Source of the DNA: Bacteroidales bacterium | GTDB lineage: Bacteria > Bacteroidota > Bacteroidia > Bacteroidales > G3-4614 | Assembly: GCA_017521245.1 (NCBI GenBank) | Contig: JAFXDI010000013.1 | Location: 1 to 33,382 of the forward strand | Direction: 5' to 3' | Length of the DNA: 33,382 bases | In this document: positions 28,801 to 33,382 of the stretch, piece after piece | Numbering within the stretch: the stretch's first letter is position 1 | Layout: each line of letters starts with the position of its first letter | Translations under genes and position numbers: made by a program | The notes under the pieces: generated by a model | Seen by the model: only the letters and a program-made list of their open reading frames with translations | Told to the model about the DNA's origin: nothing | The model's database searches: none

Positions 28801-29582
28801 TAGTGGAACCACTCTACACAACCGTTGCTTAATAAACTAAAGTCTCCATAACTTCCATTATTTGCGGTAAATGAATACCATGCATTATTGAAAGGTACTC
28901 CGTAAGATGCTGCATTTGTGTAACAGTTACCCATCATTTCCTTAAAAGCAGTAGTATTCAAATTACGCCAACTAAACTCAGAATTAAAACCTATACAATC
29001 AACTCCATAGTAACGAAGATATTTCAACAACTTATCATATCCTCCTGTTACAAGGGCATTTATATTTGAGCCATGACCTCCGTCGTTCGGAGAAGGAGCT
29101 GCTCCATAAGGAACTGCTGCTGTAACACCTGAATGCACTCCATTTTTATGGCAAGCATCAAGAAATGCGGCAGGGGCTTGAATCATAGGAGTTGTCCAAC
29201 TATTATAAATATCTGTATAACTCCACATAGAGAAAACCTCACCTCCAAAGTAATACGCAGGAATAGCATTCCAATTCTCTTCTGTTGTACCTATGGGACA
29301 CCACCACAATAGTTTTCTTTCAGGATTAAGACTCTCTTTTACTTGAGTTCCTGTAAACACAAAACGCTCACGAGGTTTTACACGAGAGATAAAGAATTGC
29401 TCGTTTTCTGCTGCTTCACTATCTCCGCTATAAAGAGCTGTACCCGGAGACCAGTTTTCATATGCAGTATACCAAGAAGTTGAACCTCCTATCTTCACAT
29501 ATTGGTCATGAGTTGGGACTATTTGTGCAGATGCAAAACCGCATACTATAACTAATAGCAAAAGTAGATTTATCTTTCTCAT
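25839..29582 (-). CDS. T9SS-exported endo-beta-N-acetylglucosaminidase (GH85)
   Basis: 1247 residues with a signal peptide (1-19, ending FASA). The GH85 domain spans about 30-430: WWCPIGTTEENWNAIPAYYF, then VTAAVPYG, then the family's catalytic Asn-x-Glu as N200-S-E202 in CIGFNSEFSW, then AYFLNYNW and VYAGMDYQGR. GH85 enzymes cut the chitobiose core of N-glycans. A ligand-binding-like beta domain and an Fn3-like region follow. A LamG/concanavalin-like domain lies about 855-1030 (FSLSFWFKVNQF, LDGVIDEVRLYNKAL), a PKD-like domain about 1077-1158, and a type A T9SS sorting domain from about 1159 (AFPNPFDNEVY, GIYFIKVK, ending KVAKR). It likely acts on glycoproteins at the cell surface or outside. 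It is monocistronic, with its own promoter and terminator. Confidence 0.92.
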   Translation of the reverse strand: MRKINLLLLLVIVCGFASAQIVPTHDQYVKIGGSTSWYTAYENWSPGTALYSGDSEAAENEQFFISRVKPRERFVFTGTQVKESLNPERKLLWWCPIGTTEENWNAIPAYYFGGEVFSMWSYTDIYNSWTTPMIQAPAAFLDACHKNGVHSGVTAAVPYGAAPSPNDGGHGSNINALVTGGYDKLLKYLRYYGVDCIGFNSEFSWRNLNTTAFKEMMGNCYTNAASYGVPFNNAWYSFTANNGSYGDFSLLSNGCVEWFHYNGKKVSDAYFLNYNWYASQLNTSQQTAESHGRSSFDVYAGMDYQGRSTASWRALQNYNISVGFWGALNMNMIYESCRELGSSPKQRQKTYQLISENSFTGSSYNPVNTPAITDILRHTSTATDFHGFSSFITARSTMTPQYGDGTLAGDPFVTYFNLGNGMFFKEEGVTTFNQEWYNLGMQDYLPSWRWWWTKTFMGKNATDASTDMVAEFTWDDAWFGGSCLQITGATTGAYLQLFKTKYPLVNNDVFTIRYKVVSGSGTIALTTSTESAPTTEIAGTIVSNAKAEDEWKVKEIKVADRNGIKLNGETLALLGLKFEDTSFDFKVLIGEISITRGTSITPGIPFIVSSKAMARNYKGVDVKVVFDMTAHDKNSSGRQSYQSIYNTDVNTWFYKIYTQQEGCEPVLCTATTSWAAYVVGAPYDLEKGGKIRIGVSAVSLDGNRESSISWGSYMSVPANQTVEGFSIDKPIIKAGEEFRVAFDDPTHPAAIWVIKASENDEEKGTFNAKSFTTSLSEEGIYDLYLIQNGTTEVYRGKIQISPAAVGAMPEIKTLTMRGANDKEWIEVEEEVTYSYTGRADADGYVSRGMALREKAFGIPTEQLDFDDQSKFSLSFWFKVNQFNHEEDGTQFVNIRSAASIWPESDWGYFWSLFDHENKFSASFRSNSSAGMKIEMLEDISFDEGVWYHVAFVYGYTDDNRTLEIYLNGKLHCSCQLGDYGIISWKSSNIIMIGGRAFGRAGLDGVIDEVRLYNKALTAEEIKSTMQHHLLPVTDENFIGYWDFETDSNSENCLISTGGNTSLIAKLYDPSVPSSEGNEYLSQSISFIVGVPFISGTNYKIKTLPSWTLKQASVISTEGDSEAGSATVLYSEAGTYTATLTLSNGWGSDTKTIEVVTIVGTGIEDDVTLEEMQAFPNPFDNEVYANFVEEGDYTVEIYDYSGRLLNTIVLYASAGEIYQIPVEGISGIYFIKVKGENGLLKVMKVAKR

Positions 29583-29651
29583 AGGCTCAAAAGTTAAAAG
29601 GTTTATATTCTAATATATCGCTTTAAAAATATAATTTTATTTTATTTTCCA

Positions 29652-29682
29652 CAAATATATTGTTAATATTTTATATTACAAC
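29652..29682 (-). promoter_or_regulatory. Putative promoter for the GH85 gene
   Basis: On the minus strand GTTG (29682-29679), 19 bp, then TATATTTG (29659-29652), an exact match to the Bacteroidota -7 box with ideal spacing. Transcription would start near 29646, giving an AT-rich leader of about 65 nt. Confidence 0.65.
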
Positions 29683-29740
29683 GATTATTTACGGTATGCA
29701 TGTAATTTATCTATGAATGTATGAAATAGAGCATACAAAC

Positions 29741-29776
29741 AAAAAAGAGGCTATGTCAAAACGACACAGCCTCTTT
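29741..29776 (-). terminator. Intrinsic terminator after the 97-residue protein gene
   Basis: AAAGAGGCT (29744-29752) pairs perfectly with AGCCTCTTT (29768-29776), extended inward by TGTC/GACA. On the minus strand the stem is followed by a run of T. It directly follows copy 2 of the 71-bp repeat. Confidence 0.85.
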
Positions 29777-29843
29777 GCTATCTATTAATATTAGTTTCTA
29801 ACAACTAAGGTGCGAAGCACCGTACAACTAAAAACTAACAACT
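29773..29843 (-). repeat. 71-bp exact repeat, copy 2 (3' end of the 97-residue protein gene)
   Basis: Identical to 25770-25840. Here it begins 12 bp past the TAG stop, after a short tandem repeat reading CTATCAGCTATCAG on the minus strand. The last bases overlap the stem of the terminator at 29741-29776. Confidence 0.9.
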
Positions 29844-29855
29844 GATAGCTGATAG

Positions 29856-30149
29856 CTACTTTTTCTTCTTTATCAAACGCCATGTATAAATGCCTCCTAA
29901 GCCTAATAAACCTAATATGCTCTCTACGATAGGAACTCCGGGATTTTGTGTTGCTCCGGGACTTGATGGAGTTGCACTTCCCGGAAATCCTTTGGTTAGT
30001 TTTGTTGGCGCCGGCTCTGCCGGGGTGAATACGCCTACTACATCTTTTGCTGCATCAATGCTCCTTCTTATGCTTCGCTCTATTATATTTTGAGAACTTA
30101 CTGCAGTGGCTGATATTAGCAATATTAATATTATTACTTGCTTTTTCAT
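29856..30149 (-). CDS. Small secreted protein with a CTERM-like C-terminal tail
   Basis: 97 residues, no named family recognised. The N-terminal signal peptide is MKKQVIILILLISATAVSSQ. The middle is rich in Pro, Gly, Ala and Thr (TPAEPAPTKLTKGFPGSATP). The C-terminus has three parts: a short NPGVPIVES motif, a hydrophobic helix (ILGLLGLGGIYTW), and a basic end (RLIKKKK). That layout is the hallmark of PEP-CTERM and related sorting tails, and is nearest to the short Bacteroidota types such as PID-CTERM. No exosortase-like gene is in the window. It lies 73 bp after the LRR gene, separated by a hairpin, and carries the 71-bp repeat after its stop. Confidence 0.7.
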   Translation of the reverse strand: MKKQVIILILLISATAVSSQNIIERSIRRSIDAAKDVVGVFTPAEPAPTKLTKGFPGSATPSSPGATQNPGVPIVESILGLLGLGGIYTWRLIKKKK

Positions 30150-30186
30150 CGTTTATTTTGTTTTTATTTTTTGTCTATTTCCTGCT

Positions 30187-30208
30187 CCCTCTCTTATTAT
30201 CGAGAGGG
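30187..30208 (-). terminator. Hairpin after the LRR gene, with a CCTCACCCC-type flank
   Basis: CCCTCTC (30187-30193) pairs with GAGAGGG (30202-30208) around an 8-nt loop. On the minus strand the stem is preceded by CCTCACCCCGCC. It lies 15 bp past the LRR stop, so it may end or attenuate that transcript, but there is no T run directly after it. Confidence 0.5.
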
Positions 30209-30222
30209 GGCGGGGTGAGGTT

Positions 30223-33200
30223 CTATTTAACTGCTTTTATTGTCTCTGTGCCTACTTTTATTATTATTACTCCGCTGGCTGCAGTTGGTATGGTTGTTAT
30301 ACCTTCTTCTGCCATAGCTTGGGTTATTAGCATTCCGTTGGCGGTGTAGAGGGTTATCTCTGCTCCTTCGGTGGTACCATATAGTTTTACCTCATCGTTT
30401 GTTACTACGGCTTTTATTGAGCCGGTTATCTCAGTTTGCCCTATACTTGTCATATCTGTCATGTTGAGACTGAAGCGGTTTTTATATGTACCTGCGGCGC
30501 TTTCAAAGTTGTAACTGTCGCCTAAGCTCATCTGGGTTACGGTGCCTGTGTGGTTATCGGTAAGAGTTACTTCTGTTCCGTCTGGCACGCTGGTGAGGGT
30601 TAGGGTTTGTTCTCCTGCTTTTACTGCTTTATAGCCTATGGCTATTGTGCTTGCCTCTTCGGGTTGTTCGCTTACTGCCATCTCCACGCCGTCATTTATG
30701 ATATAGAGTTGCGATAAGTTACCGTTGGGCGATGCCATATAGAGGGCGTCTTCGTTGCGTTGGTAGCCTTCGGTTGCTTCGGGGTTGATGATGATTGTGG
30801 CATCATCATCGCCGTTTATGTTAAGGCTGAGGGTGCCTTCTACAGTATCTTCTGCACTCTTCATAGCTTTGGGACGGGTACCGAATATCATACTCATAAA
30901 GTCTTGGGCGCTTTGTACAAACCAGGCACTAAAGGGTTTGATTGTGGCTGCCATACTTGAGCTGTACTCGGTGTAGCTGTCGCTCTCTGTGTTATAGAGA
31001 TAGAGTGAGTAGCCGCTCTCTTTGGCTTGGTTGCTTAGGGTTGGGTTACCGAGGAAGTTCCAATCGGCATCCATTCCTTTGTTTACACTGCTCTCGTGGC
31101 GTTTTAGGGTTAACTCTTTCTCCTCACTATCCATTGCAAAGTCGTTTCCGCTGAAGCTTACTTCTTGTACATCGCCGTCATAACGTGAGTTGATGGCTAT
31201 GGCAAAGCCTTGGTTAGCCGGTATAATACCGCTGCTGATCGCTTTCCATGCGTTGGCGGTTTCGCCTTCTATACTGTGTTCGGCTCGGAAGGCGCCGTCA
31301 TAGTATTGTAATAGTATGTTTACGCCTATTTCGGCGGGTACGCCTTCAACAGTGATATCGCTGATATTTACGTCAAAGGGGAGTGAGAGCATATCCCAGA
31401 TGCCGCCTTTTACGTTGCGGACTACTTCTATTTTCTTACTTACTACCTCTCCGCCTATGCTTATTTGTATTTGGGGTGAGTTACCCTCTTTATCTACATT
31501 GATGGTGATGTTCTCGGCTTTGAAGATATAGGTATTGATATCCAAGATTACATCTTTGTTTTCTTCAGGGGCTATCTCTACATTGCCTAAGTTCTCATCT
31601 TTATTTGTTACCTCATCCTCAATAACTTCCTTATCTTTAAGTTCTTCAAAGTTTGCAACAAACTCGCTATTGGCTGTTATAGTTGCTTGGTATGGGTTAT
31701 CGGTTGATACTACCTCACCACCTAATGTCCAGTTTGTAAATTTATATCCATCTTTTGGGGTTGCAGTTAGGGTAACAGTTGCACCCTCTTCAACCTCTGT
31801 TTCTGAGGCTATGGCTGATCCCATACTCTCATCTGAGGATGATACGCTAATGGTGTATATCTCTTTTATCTCTACAAAATTGATAAATTCACTCCAATAC
31901 TCTGCCGATTGATATGAACTTAACGAACCTTTAGGAATATATACTGGTATTGTCTTTGGTACATAATCGAATGCTTGTGAATCTATTGTAGGAGCTACTG
32001 GGTTTAATGAATATATCTCGGTTAACCCTGTACAATCACGGAAAGCATCATCTCCTATACTTGTAACACTCTCTGGGATTGTTACACTCGTTAACCCTGT
32101 ACAACCATCGAAAGCATAATTTCCAATACTTGTAACTCCCTCGGGGATAGAGTATGAGGTTCTACTATTACCTATAGGATATTGAATTAATTTTGTTTTA
32201 TCTTTATTAAACAAAACTCCTTCTTCTGAACTATAATTTGTATTATTCTCTGCTACCTCTATCTCGGTTAAACCGTAACACTCAAAGAAAGCATAATCTC
32301 CTATTGCGGTAACACTATTAGGGATTGTTACACTCGTTAAACCTGTACAATAGAGGAAAGCATAACTTCCAATACTTGTAACACTCTCGGGGATTGTTAC
32401 ACTCGTTAAACCGTAACAATTATCGAAAGCCCAGTCTCCTATTGTGGTAACTCCCTCGGGGATTACAACACTGGTTAACCCTGAACAACTACGGAAAGCA
32501 CGATCTTCTATTGTGGTAACACTATTAGGGATTGTTACACTCGTTAAACCTGAACAATACTCGAAAGCATAACTTCCAATACTTGTAACTCCCTCGGGTA
32601 TCGTTACACTCGTTAAACCTGTACAATCCCAGAAAGCAGAACTTCCAATACTTGTAACTCCCTCGGGGATTACAACACTGGTTAACCCTGAACAACCGCG
32701 GAAAGCAGAATTTCCTATTGTGGTAACACCCTCGGGGATAGAGTATGAGATTCTACTATTACCTATAGGATATTGAATTAATTTTGTTTTATCTTTATTA
32801 AACAAAACTCCTTCTTCTGAACTATAATTTGTATTATTCTCTGCGACCTCTATCCCTGTTAATCCTGAACAACTACGGAAAGCATAACTTCCTATACTTG
32901 TAACACTCTCGGGGATTGTTACACTCGTTAAACCTGAACAAAAGCGGAAAGCATATTCTCCTATACTTGTAACTCCCTCGGAGATTGTTACACTCGTTAA
33001 CCCGTCACAACCCTCGAAAGCCCAGTCTCCTATTGTGGTAACTCCCTCGGGGATCGTTACACTCGTTAAACCTGTACAATAATAGAAAGCATAACTTCCA
33101 ATACTTGTAACACTCTCGGGGATTGTTACACTCGTTAAACCGTCACATTTATAGAAAGCATCATCTCCTATTGCGGTAACGCTATAAGTATTTCCACTAT

Positions 33201-33382
33201 ACTCAACTGTTGAGGGGATATTTACCTCTCCGCTATACTCTCCAGAGTATTCAGAGTAACTACTTCCCTTATATGTTACCTCTGCTGTGTTGTATGAGGT
33301 TATATTATACCAAATTGTAACTCCATCACTATTTACTGCTTCAAACTTTCCACTTGTTGGTAATGCTTCAAAGTTTGCAACA
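30223..33382 (-). CDS. BspA-like leucine-rich-repeat surface protein, T9SS cargo; 5' end beyond window
   Basis: 1052 residues are visible and the start is off the right edge. The first visible residues, VANFEALPTSGKFEAV, look like the end of an InlB-type repeat. About 14 BspA/TpLRR units of 23 residues follow (type LTSVTIPEGVTSIGSYAF), ending near 32020, interrupted by two EGVLFNKDKTKLIQYPIG inserts. Next is an InlB-type repeat (YKFTNWTLGGEVVST), then a long beta-rich region. The tail VKLYGTTEGAEITLYTANGM, a later ASGVIIIKV and the final KAVK fit a type A T9SS sorting domain. Such proteins are commonly surface adhesins. A TTG codon at 32805 can open a shorter frame, but the repeats upstream are in frame, so it is not the start. 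Confidence 0.88.
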   Translation of the reverse strand, partial: VANFEALPTSGKFEAVNSDGVTIWYNITSYNTAEVTYKGSSYSEYSGEYSGEVNIPSTVEYSGNTYSVTAIGDDAFYKCDGLTSVTIPESVTSIGSYAFYYCTGLTSVTIPEGVTTIGDWAFEGCDGLTSVTISEGVTSIGEYAFRFCSGLTSVTIPESVTSIGSYAFRSCSGLTGIEVAENNTNYSSEEGVLFNKDKTKLIQYPIGNSRISYSIPEGVTTIGNSAFRGCSGLTSVVIPEGVTSIGSSAFWDCTGLTSVTIPEGVTSIGSYAFEYCSGLTSVTIPNSVTTIEDRAFRSCSGLTSVVIPEGVTTIGDWAFDNCYGLTSVTIPESVTSIGSYAFLYCTGLTSVTIPNSVTAIGDYAFFECYGLTEIEVAENNTNYSSEEGVLFNKDKTKLIQYPIGNSRTSYSIPEGVTSIGNYAFDGCTGLTSVTIPESVTSIGDDAFRDCTGLTEIYSLNPVAPTIDSQAFDYVPKTIPVYIPKGSLSSYQSAEYWSEFINFVEIKEIYTISVSSSDESMGSAIASETEVEEGATVTLTATPKDGYKFTNWTLGGEVVSTDNPYQATITANSEFVANFEELKDKEVIEDEVTNKDENLGNVEIAPEENKDVILDINTYIFKAENITINVDKEGNSPQIQISIGGEVVSKKIEVVRNVKGGIWDMLSLPFDVNISDITVEGVPAEIGVNILLQYYDGAFRAEHSIEGETANAWKAISSGIIPANQGFAIAINSRYDGDVQEVSFSGNDFAMDSEEKELTLKRHESSVNKGMDADWNFLGNPTLSNQAKESGYSLYLYNTESDSYTEYSSSMAATIKPFSAWFVQSAQDFMSMIFGTRPKAMKSAEDTVEGTLSLNINGDDDATIIINPEATEGYQRNEDALYMASPNGNLSQLYIINDGVEMAVSEQPEEASTIAIGYKAVKAGEQTLTLTSVPDGTEVTLTDNHTGTVTQMSLGDSYNFESAAGTYKNRFSLNMTDMTSIGQTEITGSIKAVVTNDEVKLYGTTEGAEITLYTANGMLITQAMAEEGITTIPTAASGVIIIKVGTETIKAVK
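32138..32262 (-). repeat. 125-bp near-identical repeat within the LRR gene, copy 1
   Basis: Differs from 32729-32853 at only two positions that I can see. It encodes the VAENNTNYSSEEGVLFNKDK insert and the following TKLIQYPIGNS. The offset of 591 bp equals 197 codons, so frame is kept. Confidence 0.85.
32729..32853 (-). repeat. 125-bp near-identical repeat within the LRR gene, copy 2
   Basis: Partner of 32138-32262. The pair marks a likely block duplication of about seven LRR units plus the insert. Confidence 0.85.

Larger units (their letters stand above)
32020..33180 (-). repeat. BspA-type LRR array (69-bp units)
   Basis: In-frame 69-bp units encode 23-residue repeats with fixed positions L, I, P, V, I, G, AF and C. 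The many units share long identical DNA stretches, such as GGGATTGTTACACTCGTTAA. Boundaries are approximate. Confidence 0.85.

Noticed and set aside
32805..32805. Start of the LRR protein at 32805
   Set aside because: The codon is TTG inside a repeated insert, and the same frame continues upstream through more LRR units to the window edge.
32020..33180. Regular repeats resembling a CRISPR array
   Set aside because: The units are 69 bp, in frame, and encode BspA-type leucine-rich repeats; there are no unique spacers and no cas genes.

Overview
The window is chromosomal DNA from a member of the Bacteroidota, most likely order Bacteroidales. The evidence is: the sequence is AT-rich; three very large secreted proteins look like type IX secretion system (T9SS) cargo, two of them with complete T9SS-type C-terminal sorting domains and the third running off the edge inside one; the T9SS control proteins PorX and PorW are encoded here; promoters fit the Bacteroidota pattern (TTTG or TTG, about 19-20 bp, TAnnTTTG); Shine-Dalgarno sequences are mostly absent; and several genes belong to families typical of this phylum (DUF4105, DUF4831, BspA-type LRR). 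True Bacteroides usually lack T9SS, so a different Bacteroidales lineage is more likely. A GH85 endoglycosidase and a BspA-like adhesin suggest a host-associated life, but that is inference.

Layout. Positions 1-2444 (-) hold the bulk of a secreted multidomain T9SS cargo protein whose last residues lie off the left edge. Next come pgi (-), then a sodium:solute symporter (+) that converges on secA (-). From 23608 down to 5624 fourteen genes run on the minus strand with very short gaps: nnr, DUF4831, aroA, a small Cys/His membrane protein, a zinc-type ABC permease, porW, porX, tsaE, an Imm17-like membrane protein, a rhamnose mutarotase, a YbdG-like MscS channel, a DUF4105 protein, a degenerate alkaline-phosphatase-fold protein, and secA. 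adk and obgE run the other way (+) from a shared intergenic region at 23609-23843. The right end (25839-33382, -) carries a GH85 endo-beta-N-acetylglucosaminidase with a T9SS tail, a 97-residue protein with a CTERM-like tail, and a BspA-like leucine-rich-repeat protein with a T9SS tail that continues off the right edge.

How the genes fit together. SecA drives export across the inner membrane. PorW and PorX are needed for the outer-membrane step of T9SS, and the three giant cargo proteins are the likely clients. The envelope theme continues with MscS, DUF4105 and the pseudo-phosphatase. pgi, adk, obgE, aroA, nnr and tsaE are housekeeping genes. There is no tRNA, rRNA, CRISPR array, insertion sequence or phage. 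No gap between genes exceeds 300 bp; the gaps contain promoters, hairpin terminators and a family of short repeats anchored at stop codons, including one exact 71-bp repeat.
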